Shown here in pieces: positions 1 to 6,859 of a stretch of 15,075 bases of DNA. How positions within the stretch are numbered: the first letter of the stretch is position 1; each line of letters opens with the position of its first letter. The position numbers and the translations under genes were made by a program. Below the pieces are notes generated by a model. The model was not told where the DNA came from, ran no database searches, and saw nothing but the letters and a program-made list of their open reading frames with translations. The DNA is from Rhodospirillales bacterium. GTDB taxonomy: Bacteria > Pseudomonadota > Alphaproteobacteria > Acetobacterales > Acetobacteraceae. The DNA lies in the NCBI GenBank assembly GCA_025350425.1, contig JANXXW010000491.1, positions 1 to 15,075 on the forward strand, in the 5' to 3' direction.

Positions 1-57
1 AATCGCGTCCTTGTACCACAAAGGGTCTTCGGTCGCGGCTGAAACAGGGGTGGACAT
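1..57 (-). CDS. treS: Trehalose synthase, N-terminal 19 codons only (runs off the window)
   Basis: Reading the minus strand from the ATG at 57 gives MSTPVSAATEDPLWYKDAI and then the window ends. The DPLWYKDAI segment is the typical beginning of bacterial trehalose synthase (TreS, GH13), which interconverts maltose and trehalose and is often fused to a maltokinase domain that makes maltose-1-phosphate, the GlgE substrate. The start lies 7 bp after the glgE stop codon, so the two genes are very probably one transcript. The fragment is short, so the call rests on this N-terminal motif plus the glgE neighbour. Whether a maltokinase domain follows cannot be seen. Confidence 0.85.
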   Translation of the reverse strand, partial: MSTPVSAATEDPLWYKDAI

Positions 58-64
58 CTATCGC

Positions 65-3000
65 TCAGCCTTTCGGGCGGACGCGCCAAATGGCGCAAGG
101 AGTGACGGCATCCAGCGTGACACGTTGCCATTTGCCACCAAGGGTAAAGCTTTCATCGTGCAGGAGGTCGTCCACCACGATATCGGCATAGTCCGGCAAA
201 CCCCATTTCCACAATGGCAACTCGATCGCCGCCGATTGCGAAGTGGACGGCATGAGATTTACCGCAACCACCACCACATTTGACCGATCACGAGTGGCCT
301 TTTCGTAGAACAAAATCTGGTCGTTGTCCGCGGGCAGGAAGGTAACGCCAAGCTGCGTTTGTAGGGCCGGATTGAAACGACGTATGTGATTGAGGCGGGC
401 GATCTCAGCCATGATATTACCAGGACGGTTCCAGTCCCAGGCTCTGATCTGATACTTCTCGGAATTGAGATACTCTTCTCGACCAGGAAGCGGTGTGGCA
501 TCGCACAACTCGAAGCCGCAGTAGACGCCCCACAATCCAGACAACGTGGCTGCCAACGTGGCACGTGAAATGAAGCCCTCACGTCCTGAGGTTTGTAGAG
601 GAACAGGGTTGATGTCCGGGGTATTCACAAAGAAGTTAGGACGGAAGAAATCCGAGATGGGTTGTACCGCGATTTCGGTCAGGTATTCCGTGAGCTCAGC
701 CTTCGTGTTGCGCCAGGTAAAGTAGGTATAGGACTGACTAAATCCTATTTTCCCAAGACGGTTCATCACCTTCGGCCTGGTGAAGGCTTCAGCGAAAAAC
801 AACGTGCCGGGATATTTTGCGCGGACCTCTCCGATCATCCACTCCCAGAACGGCAATGGCTTGGTATGCGGATTGTCGACGCGGAAAATACGAATACCCT
901 GCTCGGCCCAGAACAGGACGATCTCGCAAAGCCCTACCCACAAATCGGGCATTGAGGCATCGGAGTAGAAATCGACGTTGACGATGTCCTCATATTTTTT
1001 CGGCGGGTTTTCGGCGAACTTCATCGACCCGTCGGGACGCCACGCGAACCAATCATGGTGCTCCTTCAACCACGGATGGTCGGGGGAGCATTGAATGGCA
1101 AAGTCGATTGCGATCTCCAGCCCGTGTCGGGTAGCGTCCTCTTGGAGACGGCGGAAATCCTCGAACGTGCCGAGTTGTGGGTGGATGGCGTCGTGCCCAC
1201 CCTCGACACCGCCAATCGCGTAGGGGCTGCCGACGTCATCGGGTTCGGCGCTCAAAGCATTGTTGCGGCCCTTGCGGTTCATCTGGCCGATGGGGTGAAT
1301 TGGAGGAAAATACAGTACGTCGAATCCCATGTCCCGAATTCGCGGTAGTTGCCGGGCCACGTCTGCGAAGGTGCCGTGACGATCCGGGTCGTCACTCATG
1401 GAGCGCGGGAATATCTCATACCAACTGGCGAACTGTGCCATCGGGCGGTCGGCATCGATCAATAAATCCCGCGCGGGCCGCACAGCGCGCGGTCGATCGT
1501 CGGCATGCGCCATCAGCTCCGCGACCTCGTCTGACAACAGGGTACGAACCTGCTCGTCGAGCGCCGTCTTCAGCAATGTCGCGCCCAGACGTTCGAGCGC
1601 GGGACGTAGCCGCGCCTGCGCCGAACCTGCAGCCGCTGCGACCAGATGCACGCCCTCCATAGCCTCAAGCCGCAAATTCAGGCCGGCCGTGTTCTTCTTC
1701 GCGAGTTCGTCTCGGAAGGACTCGAATGCGTCGCGCCATGCCTCGACGGTGAAGACGTAGCGGCCTACTCGGGCGAGTGGGAAATCCGCCTGCCAACGAT
1801 CGTTGCCGAGCGGCCGCATACGTATTTCGGACCACGTGGCATCCGTCACGGCGCGCCAAAGTAACGCCACGCCCAGTTTGTCATGCCCGTCTGCGATGAC
1901 ATCAGCCTCGACCCTGACGAGTTCGCCGACAATTCGCTTTGCCGGAAACAGACCACCCTCGATTGAGGGCGTGACCGCTTCAATGGCGACGCGCGGCCCA
2001 TCAGCCGCATTACGCGCCGTTTCGCTGAGTGGCGGACGCGGCAGGACCATCGCGGCGGCGGCGGTGAGTGGTAGGACACGGATCTCCGCTGGATCTAATG
2101 TCACGATCCCGGTGGCGTCCAGCTCGATGCTGGTGAAGCCGCAGAGCACGCCGTCCAGCGAGACCTGACGAACCCGCGCCAGGTCCAGATTGGCCAGGAT
2201 CAACGTCGCGGCATGAGGAGCCGTGCGTCCCACGGGCGTACGCATCACAGCCAGGGCTGAGCCGCCACCGCCGCGCAGGATACGCGGCAGTCCATCCACT
2301 GCGGAGTGTTTGTTGACGCTGGCCAAATCGTCGACCACCGTCGATTTGCTCCCCGTGTAGTCCACAACCGCGCGTGCAGCGTCCATGGAGCGGCGCGCGC
2401 CGTTCTCGAACCCCATCGGCATCAACCACCCGTCGCCCATCGCCGACGCAAAACCCACGAGCCGACGGGTTTGTGCGGCTAAAATGCTGGGATCAATGAT
2501 GTTTGCAGCGATTCGGCGCCCGAACGGCGCCTCCACCGGCATAACCACGGGCGCTACGCGGCTTAACCGCTCGTATTCAGCCCACAGCCAATCCGCATGG
2601 AAATCCCAACGCGGCAGCGACGAGAACACGTAATTCAGCTGGCACCCGGATAGGGCCGCCTGCCGTTCTGCTGAAAGCCCGCAGGTCCATCCAAAGGCCA
2701 CCACGTCGCCTGCGCCGCGCGCACCTGCCAGAATTGTGCTCAAGCAGGCCGGAGGCACGTGTTCCAGACCAATAAACCGGAATCCCGCAACCCCCGCCGT
2801 TACCCAATCGGAAAGGCGATGGGCCCACCAGGACGCCAGCGCCTCGGGCTGACTATCGAACCGAGACCATGCCGCGTCACCACCGGCCGCGTAGGAACGC
2901 GGATCGAGGGCGTGGGCGGGACCGGAGGCTTGAAACAAATGCGGCTGCTCTCCGGCTGTCTTTCCAGCAGCCGATAAGGCGGCAAGCGGCACGTCGAGCA

Positions 3001-3295
3001 GCAAGTCAAGGCCGTGCACGGCGCATAGTTCGGCCAGCTTGCCCAGCAGGGCGCGAGCTGATCCCGCAGACTCGAATACCTCGTGCGGCAGGTCCAGATC
3101 GGTGGGCAGGAACAAGTTCGACGCCGCGAAAAGCGGGGCCACCATGATCTGTTTGAAGCCCATGCCGGACGCGTGGTCGAGCAGGGCGGGCCAGTTCCGG
3201 AGCGGACCGACGGATAAAGGATTGACGTAAAATACGCGCGGGGTCCGGTTTGTCGACGCTACTCCGGTGTTCGTGGTCGATGAGACTTGGTTCAT
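65..3295 (-). CDS. glgE: GlgE maltosyltransferase with a long N-terminal amylase-like extension
   Basis: GlgE transfers maltosyl units from alpha-maltose-1-phosphate to the non-reducing end of alpha-1,4-glucans, in the cytoplasm, in the trehalose-to-glucan (TreS-Pep2-GlgE-GlgB) route. The protein has 1076 residues against roughly 650-700 for the classical actinobacterial enzyme. The classical part begins near residue 433 with the N-terminal beta-sandwich domain, followed by the GH13 barrel from about 618. The nucleophile is D807 in FRVDNPHTKP and the acid/base is E836 in FFAEAFTRP; both are intact. Residues about 18-415 form an extra barrel-like domain in which the nucleophile region reads GVAGFRFIGLE, with no Asp at the expected place, so it is probably not catalytic. 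Long GlgE forms of this type are, from memory, known in proteobacteria. The ATG at 3295 has GAGGG about 13 nt upstream. It lies 99 bp downstream of phyR on the same strand, 7 bp before treS. Confidence 0.93.
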   Translation of the reverse strand: MNQVSSTTNTGVASTNRTPRVFYVNPLSVGPLRNWPALLDHASGMGFKQIMVAPLFAASNLFLPTDLDLPHEVFESAGSARALLGKLAELCAVHGLDLLLDVPLAALSAAGKTAGEQPHLFQASGPAHALDPRSYAAGGDAAWSRFDSQPEALASWWAHRLSDWVTAGVAGFRFIGLEHVPPACLSTILAGARGAGDVVAFGWTCGLSAERQAALSGCQLNYVFSSLPRWDFHADWLWAEYERLSRVAPVVMPVEAPFGRRIAANIIDPSILAAQTRRLVGFASAMGDGWLMPMGFENGARRSMDAARAVVDYTGSKSTVVDDLASVNKHSAVDGLPRILRGGGGSALAVMRTPVGRTAPHAATLILANLDLARVRQVSLDGVLCGFTSIELDATGIVTLDPAEIRVLPLTAAAAMVLPRPPLSETARNAADGPRVAIEAVTPSIEGGLFPAKRIVGELVRVEADVIADGHDKLGVALLWRAVTDATWSEIRMRPLGNDRWQADFPLARVGRYVFTVEAWRDAFESFRDELAKKNTAGLNLRLEAMEGVHLVAAAAGSAQARLRPALERLGATLLKTALDEQVRTLLSDEVAELMAHADDRPRAVRPARDLLIDADRPMAQFASWYEIFPRSMSDDPDRHGTFADVARQLPRIRDMGFDVLYFPPIHPIGQMNRKGRNNALSAEPDDVGSPYAIGGVEGGHDAIHPQLGTFEDFRRLQEDATRHGLEIAIDFAIQCSPDHPWLKEHHDWFAWRPDGSMKFAENPPKKYEDIVNVDFYSDASMPDLWVGLCEIVLFWAEQGIRIFRVDNPHTKPLPFWEWMIGEVRAKYPGTLFFAEAFTRPKVMNRLGKIGFSQSYTYFTWRNTKAELTEYLTEIAVQPISDFFRPNFFVNTPDINPVPLQTSGREGFISRATLAATLSGLWGVYCGFELCDATPLPGREEYLNSEKYQIRAWDWNRPGNIMAEIARLNHIRRFNPALQTQLGVTFLPADNDQILFYEKATRDRSNVVVVAVNLMPSTSQSAAIELPLWKWGLPDYADIVVDDLLHDESFTLGGKWQRVTLDAVTPCAIWRVRPKG

Positions 3296-3343
3296 TAAGC
3301 TGATAAGTCCCTCGTAAGCGGCTCATGCCGCGCACAACGTGAA

Positions 3344-3368
3344 AGCGCATCAGCCAATCCTGGGTTCC
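3344..3368 (-). promoter_or_regulatory. Candidate EcfG-type promoter in front of glgE-treS
   Basis: On the minus strand GGAAC (3368-3364) is followed after exactly 16 bases by CGCT (3347-3344). The known alphaproteobacterial EcfG consensus is GGAAC-N16/17-CGTT, so there is one mismatch in the -10 element. It lies 49 bp upstream of the glgE ATG, a sensible distance. The caution is that GGAAC here also forms one arm of a perfect inverted repeat after phyR, so the match may be secondary to that structure. Confidence 0.35.
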
Positions 3369-3387
3369 CCTGTTGAACTGAGGAACC
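3363..3387 (-). repeat. Inverted repeat after phyR (possible weak terminator)
   Basis: GGTTCC (3363-3368) and GGAACC (3382-3387) form a perfect 6-bp stem with a 13-nt loop, starting 8 bases after the phyR stop codon. No T tract follows on the minus strand, so it is not a classical intrinsic terminator. It could protect the phyR 3' end or partly terminate. It overlaps the candidate EcfG -35 element. Confidence 0.45.
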
Positions 3388-3394
3388 GGGTGGC

Positions 3395-4132
3395 TCAGTC
3401 GAGCAGTACGCCCCCCGTCACGGCCTGGTAGGTGGCTATCGCTAACGTGACCGGCTCGAATGGCTTGGTTATGACGAAGGCCGGCTCCAGCGAGTCGCCG
3501 GTCAACAGGCGTTCGGGATAGGCCGTGACGAAGATCACCGGCGCCTTGTGGTGCCTGAGGATTCGGGCAACGGCACTCGAACCATCGCCGCCGACGCCAA
3601 GATTGATGTCGGCCAGGATCAGTCCCGGCTTTTCCCGCGCGGCGATGGCGACGGCTTCAGCCTCGGTGGCTGCCACGCCCACGACACGATGTCCGCAATT
3701 TTGGACCAGTTCCTCAATGTCCATAGCGATGATCGGTTCATCCTCGATGATGAGCACGTCCGTCGCGGCCGAGGCACATAAATGGTCGCGCGCGCCACGC
3801 AACTGTTCGGCCGCATCTATCACTGTGATCTCCAGGAGCAACGCGGCTTGCTCGATCGTCAGTTCCTCCAGCGAAGTGAGCAGAAGCAGTTGCCGCTGCT
3901 TTTGCGTCAGTCCGCTGGCACCGATGCTTGGTTTGGCAGACATGTCAAAACGGCGGGTCACGCTACCGTACAAGACCTGCCGAGGTTCGGCGCCGCTCGT
4001 GTCAGTGAGCATTTCCTTGAGTGCCTCGGCCACCAAGCCATCGCCAACGCTTTGGTGTCCGGTTAGAGCACGGGCATAACGTCGCGCGTATGGCAGCGCA
4101 CGGATAAGATCTTCACGGCGTAGGCTGGACAT
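3395..4132 (-). CDS. phyR: PhyR, anti-anti-sigma response regulator of the general stress response
   Basis: PhyR has an ECF-sigma-like N-terminal domain that, after phosphorylation of its receiver domain, binds the anti-sigma factor NepR and so releases EcfG (partner switching). The 245-residue product shows the sigma-like part first (LPYARRYARALTG, then LTQKQRQLLLLTSLEELTIEQAA) and a C-terminal receiver from about residue 124. The acidic pair is E130-D131, the phosphoacceptor D175, the conserved threonine T203 and the lysine K223. VTAYPERLLTGDSLEP is a hallmark of PhyR receivers. I chose the ATG at 4132 because it has AAAGGG 10 nt upstream and gives the usual PhyR N-terminus. An in-frame GTG at 4168 would add 12 residues and also has AGGG 7 nt upstream. 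It diverges from the first sigma gene across about 90 bp. Confidence 0.93.
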   Translation of the reverse strand: MSSLRREDLIRALPYARRYARALTGHQSVGDGLVAEALKEMLTDTSGAEPRQVLYGSVTRRFDMSAKPSIGASGLTQKQRQLLLLTSLEELTIEQAALLLEITVIDAAEQLRGARDHLCASAATDVLIIEDEPIIAMDIEELVQNCGHRVVGVAATEAEAVAIAAREKPGLILADINLGVGGDGSSAVARILRHHKAPVIFVTAYPERLLTGDSLEPAFVITKPFEPVTLAIATYQAVTGGVLLD

Positions 4133-4221
4133 TGAACCAAGACCCTTTGCAGATAACGTAGCTGACACCGCTGTGCCCTAATTGGGCTGCCAGCATGACA
4201 TGAAACAGGGATGGAGACGAT
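4133..4221. promoter_or_regulatory. Divergent intergenic region between phyR and the first ecfG
   Basis: These 89 bases must hold the starts of both the phyR and the sigma transcripts unless they are driven from elsewhere. I looked for GGAAC-N16/17-CGTT on both strands and found none. A four-codon frame, ATG GAG ACG ATT TGA (4211-4225), overlaps the TTG start of the sigma gene and contains its GGAG ribosome binding site. Confidence 0.5.
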
Positions 4222-4725
4222 TTGACCAGTGCCGACCCGCGCCTTGTGTTGATTGCCGTGCTACCAGAACTTCGAGGGTTTGCACGTTTCCTGGCACGTC
4301 AAACGTCAGAAGCTGACGATCTCGTGCAGGAGGCGGTGGTTCGCGGCCTCGCTGCGTTGCCCCGGTTTCAGGCGGGGACCAACATGCGCGCCTGGATGTT
4401 CACCATCCTACGCAATGCCTTCTACGAACAACGACGCCGCCGCAAGACCGAGGATCGGGCCTTGGCGCAGTCCTTCGACGAAAGCGAGGCCGCTGCCCCG
4501 GCGCAGGATAGCCACCTCGATTTGTCCGATCTGCACCGGCAACTCTTTACCTTACCTCCCCTGTTGCGCGAGGCGCTGGTTCTGGTTGGAGCGCAGGGCC
4601 TCAGCTACGAGGACGCGGCATTAATCTGTGCAGTACCGGTCGGCACTATCAAGGCGCGTGTATCCCGGGCACGCAGGCAGCTTTCGGCCACGATGCAGCG
4701 CGCACCGAGTGATGCCGAGGCGTAA
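4222..4725 (+). CDS. ecfG: EcfG-like ECF sigma factor, first of two
   Basis: An ECF sigma factor of the EcfG (ECF15) kind, the effector of the alphaproteobacterial general stress response, held inactive by NepR. The 167-residue protein has sigma region 2 at about 10-75 (ADDLVQEAVVRGLAAL, then FQAGTNMRAWMFTILRNAFY) and region 4 at about 103-155 (LPPLLREALVLVGAQGLSYE, VGTIKARVSRARRQL helix-turn-helix). RAWMFTILRNAFY is very close to classical EcfG. The start is TTG, with GGAG five bases upstream; no in-frame ATG exists before the conserved region. The rare start codon and the overlapping 4-codon leader suggest low or coupled translation, which is inference. It diverges from phyR; the second sigma gene follows 98 bp later. 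Confidence 0.9.
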   Translation: MTSADPRLVLIAVLPELRGFARFLARQTSEADDLVQEAVVRGLAALPRFQAGTNMRAWMFTILRNAFYEQRRRRKTEDRALAQSFDESEAAAPAQDSHLDLSDLHRQLFTLPPLLREALVLVGAQGLSYEDAALICAVPVGTIKARVSRARRQLSATMQRAPSDAEA

Positions 4726-4797
4726 TCGGCATCATACCTACCCACGACTTCGTGAATACGACCATGCAACACTTTTGGGATCCCGTTCATTGTTCAG

Positions 4798-4812
4798 TTA
4801 CGGATGCCGTAA
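4798..4812 (+). repeat. Perfect 15-bp inverted repeat just before the second sigma gene's ribosome binding site
   Basis: TTACGG (4798-4803), a 3-base loop ATG, then CCGTAA (4807-4812). It ends one base before the GGAG ribosome binding site of the second sigma gene. It could be an operator or an RNA hairpin that influences initiation. No family can be named from sequence alone. Confidence 0.5.
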
Positions 4813-4823
4813 TGGAGTTAACG

Positions 4824-5399
4824 ATGACCAGCCTAATCTTCCACGACCAGGTGATCGCCATTCTGCCAAAACTGCGTGTTCAGGCGCTCGCGCTGACCCG
4901 TAACCGCGCAGGAGCCGAGGATCTGGTACAGGATGCCGTGTGCAACGCGTTATCGGCTCAGGAAAGCTTTATTCCCGGCACGAATTTCGCGGCTTGGATG
5001 CATCGGATCCTCCGTAATCGCTTCATCTCCAACCTCCGCAAGCGCCGCGATACCACTGATATAGACGATGTGCCTCAGTCTGCGTTCGCGACCGAGGCTC
5101 CGCATGAGAACCGTTTGGCGTTGAAGGAGCTGGCAAGCGCCATGTCCCGCCTACCGGCCGACCAGCGGGAGGCGCTGGTCATGGTGGTCATTCATGGCAT
5201 GAGCTACGAGGCGCTTGCCGAGGCGACGGGATGTGCTGTTGGTACCGCCAAAAGCCGGGTGTTTCGTGCCCGTCGCCAGCTGGAGACCTGGCTCATGGGT
5301 GACCAGCCGGAAGTTGGCAGCCCAGACCACAAGCGCGCTACCTTGCGTTTCGACGCGCTTCGCGATCGCCTTTCAGCCCCGGCATCTACGCCTTTGTAA
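4824..5399 (+). CDS. EcfG-like ECF sigma factor, second of two
   Basis: A second ECF sigma factor of the EcfG type, 191 residues. Region 2 lies at about 10-76 (AEDLVQDAVCNAL, FIPGTNFAAWMHRILRNRFI), followed by TTDIDDVP, and region 4 at about 102-155 (LPADQREALVMVVIHGMSYE, VGTAKSRVFRARRQL). It differs from its neighbour in region 2 (AAWMHRILRNRF instead of RAWMFTILRNAF) and carries about 35 residues after region 4. Alphaproteobacteria often hold several EcfG paralogues with different promoter strength or NepR affinity, so the pair may divide the regulon. I chose the ATG at 4824 (GGAG, 6-nt spacing); in-frame starts at 4812 and 4752 exist but lack such a site and add a non-conserved leader. A terminator-like hairpin and nepR follow. 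Confidence 0.9.
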   Translation: MTSLIFHDQVIAILPKLRVQALALTRNRAGAEDLVQDAVCNALSAQESFIPGTNFAAWMHRILRNRFISNLRKRRDTTDIDDVPQSAFATEAPHENRLALKELASAMSRLPADQREALVMVVIHGMSYEALAEATGCAVGTAKSRVFRARRQLETWLMGDQPEVGSPDHKRATLRFDALRDRLSAPASTPL

Positions 5400-5453
5400 A
5401 GTCCCTGGGTTTATCCTACAATAAGGAGCAGGATCGAACCTATATTCCGTGAT

Positions 5454-5496
5454 GTCGGGGCGGGGGCCGCAAGGTGACCGCCCCGACTGAATTTTT
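5454..5496 (+). terminator. Strong intrinsic terminator-like hairpin between the second sigma gene and nepR
   Basis: GTCGGGGCGG (5454-5463) and CCGCCCCGAC (5478-5487) are perfectly complementary over 10 bp with a 14-nt loop, and TGAATTTTT follows. This looks like a Rho-independent terminator after the sigma gene (stop at 5399). However, nepR starts only 18 bases after the T tract, which leaves no room for a promoter. The hairpin is therefore either in the nepR leader or subject to read-through. GGGGCG recurs at 5497-5502 and could pair with CGCCCC (5479-5484) as an alternative structure. Confidence 0.7.
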
Positions 5497-5514
5497 GGGG
5501 CGAAATCTACCGAA

Positions 5515-5685
5515 ATGAAGCGACCAAAGGAGCCAGTTCGTCCTGCGGCTTCAAAATCCAAAATGCCGGGAAAAGCTTTTGATGCTTGGTTGGAGAACCG
5601 GTTGCACCAATTGTACGACGGGGTCGTGAGTGAACCGGTGCCGGAAGCATTACTTCGTTTAATCGAGGGCGATCGCAATAAGTAA
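5515..5685 (+). CDS. nepR: NepR anti-sigma factor
   Basis: A 56-residue protein. NepR binds EcfG and keeps it from RNA polymerase; phosphorylated PhyR pulls NepR away. The second half carries the NepR core, with WLENRLHQLYDGVVSEPVPE followed by ALLRLI; the LYDGVVSEPVPE segment is diagnostic. The N-terminal 20 residues are basic and probably disordered, as in other NepR proteins. The ATG at 5515 is the only normal start after the in-frame TGA at 5488. It lacks a good Shine-Dalgarno sequence: GGGGCG at 5497-5502 is 12 bases away and may be sequestered in the upstream hairpin. Gene order (sigma, then nepR, then kinase, with phyR divergent) supports the call. In many alphaproteobacteria nepR precedes ecfG, so the order here is reversed. 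Confidence 0.87.
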   Translation: MKRPKEPVRPAASKSKMPGKAFDAWLENRLHQLYDGVVSEPVPEALLRLIEGDRNK

Positions 5686-5694
5686 CATTTCGCG

Positions 5695-5711
5695 CGAAGG
5701 CGCTGCCTTCG
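5695..5711 (+). repeat. Hairpin between nepR and the kinase gene
   Basis: CGAAGGC (5695-5701), a 3-base loop, then GCCTTCG (5705-5711) form a perfect 7-bp stem in the 39-base gap between the nepR stop and the kinase ATG. No T run follows. It could set the ratio of nepR to kinase expression by partial termination or by blocking initiation, since no clear ribosome binding site is seen before the ATG at 5725. Confidence 0.5.
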
Positions 5712-5724
5712 GGTTGATATTGTA

Positions 5725-6795
5725 ATGCGTATCGACACAACTCACGTCCGGCTTGTGCTATTGTTGATTGCGGCTGTAGTGCCCTTGGCGCTTCTTTCTG
5801 GGATTATTGTCTGGCAGCAATTCGAGGCGGGTCACGATGCATCCTTACTCATCCGCCGGGGTGCAGAACTTATTGTGCTGATGTTGATCGGCGTATCGGC
5901 CGTGGCCGTAGGCACCAGCGTTGCGGTGGCGAAGCCCATGAAGGAATTGTCCAGCGCCGTTCGCCGCTGGCAGGCTGGCGGCACGTTCGACCCCACGAAC
6001 TTGGATGGCGCCCCGTCGGAAATCCGAGAATTGTCCGAAGCATTTGCGCGTGCCACGGACGCTTTAGGCGAACAGCGCCGCAAGCTTCGGGTAGCGTCGA
6101 CACAGCAGGAGTTGTTGATGCAGGAAATTCATCATCGGGTGAAAAATAACCTGCAGATCGTTGCATCCTTGCTCAATCTACAGGCAAGCCGGATCAAGCA
6201 GCCAGAAGCCAAGGCAGAGTTCCAGTCGGCCCGGGACCGTATTCGGGCGCTGGCAACCCTTCACCGGCATCTCTACGCGCATGGCGAACTACACACGATC
6301 AACATGCGTGCGTTCCTCCGCGAGCTATGTGAGCAGTTACTCCAGGCGATCGGCGACGGAGCCTCGAACGGAGACCAGCGCGTTCAGTTGGACATCGAGG
6401 CTCCGGAGTTGCAGATATCTTCAGACCAGGCGGTGCCGATTGCCTTGATCGTGACCGAGGCGGTCAGCAACGCGGCAAAATACGCGTTTCCTGGCGAGAG
6501 GCGCGGCCATATTCGTGTGCGCCTAACCCTGATCGACAACATTGCCCGGCTCGAAATAGAGGATGACGGCGTCGGCATTCAGGTCGGCCAGGCGGATACG
6601 GAACTGGAAGGGCGGGATGGCCTGGGCCGCCAGCTCATTCGTGGCTTCGCGCGACAACTGGGTGCAAAACTGTCGATGACGGAGGAGAACGGCACCCGCT
6701 ACATGATCGATATCCCGTTGCAGCGAGAACGGCCAACGGACGTGCCGGCGGACCCGAGTACAGAATTGGACACGAACGCCGCCGCGTCGGCTTAA
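5725..6795 (+). CDS. Membrane histidine kinase of the HRXXN type, probable PhyR kinase
   Basis: A 356-residue sensor kinase. Two membrane segments (about 8-30 and 48-68) frame an outside loop of under 20 residues, followed by a HAMP-like linker (AKPMKELSSAVRRWQAG, about 69-115). A dimerisation/phosphoacceptor domain of the HisKA_2 type follows with EIHHRVKNNLQ, where H137 is the likely phosphorylated residue of the HRXXN motif. The ATPase domain shows the N box around N249 (TEAVSNAAKYAF), the D280-D281-GVG loop and a glycine-rich GRDGLGRQLI segment. Kinases of this family beside phyR-nepR-ecfG are known to phosphorylate PhyR or modulate the phosphorelay. The near absence of a periplasmic domain suggests sensing inside the membrane or through HAMP, or input from partner proteins. 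PhyK-like in role; the exact name is not certain. Confidence 0.88.
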   Translation: MRIDTTHVRLVLLLIAAVVPLALLSGIIVWQQFEAGHDASLLIRRGAELIVLMLIGVSAVAVGTSVAVAKPMKELSSAVRRWQAGGTFDPTNLDGAPSEIRELSEAFARATDALGEQRRKLRVASTQQELLMQEIHHRVKNNLQIVASLLNLQASRIKQPEAKAEFQSARDRIRALATLHRHLYAHGELHTINMRAFLRELCEQLLQAIGDGASNGDQRVQLDIEAPELQISSDQAVPIALIVTEAVSNAAKYAFPGERRGHIRVRLTLIDNIARLEIEDDGVGIQVGQADTELEGRDGLGRQLIRGFARQLGAKLSMTEENGTRYMIDIPLQRERPTDVPADPSTELDTNAAASA

Positions 6796-6811
6796 ATCTC
6801 GGATGCGAGAT
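6796..6811 (+). repeat. Hairpin directly after the kinase stop codon
   Basis: ATCTCG (6796-6801), loop GATG, then CGAGAT (6806-6811) form a perfect 6-bp stem starting on the base after the kinase TAA. There is no T tract, so it is at best a weak terminator or 3'-end stabiliser. The earliest possible ATG of the next gene (6803) lies inside its loop, an argument against that start. Confidence 0.4.
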
Positions 6812-6859
6812 GACCCCTGGGCACTGGAATTGTCGGCGCCGGGGTGGGATGATCGGCAT

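Noticed and set aside
3382..3406. GGAAC on the plus strand at 3382 as an EcfG promoter
   Set aside because: No CGTT-like element at 16 or 17 bases, and it would point into the end of phyR on the wrong strand.
4752..4823. Earlier starts (4752, 4812) for the second EcfG-like gene
   Set aside because: They add 24 or 4 residues not seen in EcfG proteins; the 4824 start has GGAG at 6-nt spacing.
6803..6859. Earlier ATG for the M20 amidohydrolase
   Set aside because: It lies in the loop of the hairpin after the kinase gene, lacks a ribosome binding site, and adds residues outside the family's usual N-terminus.
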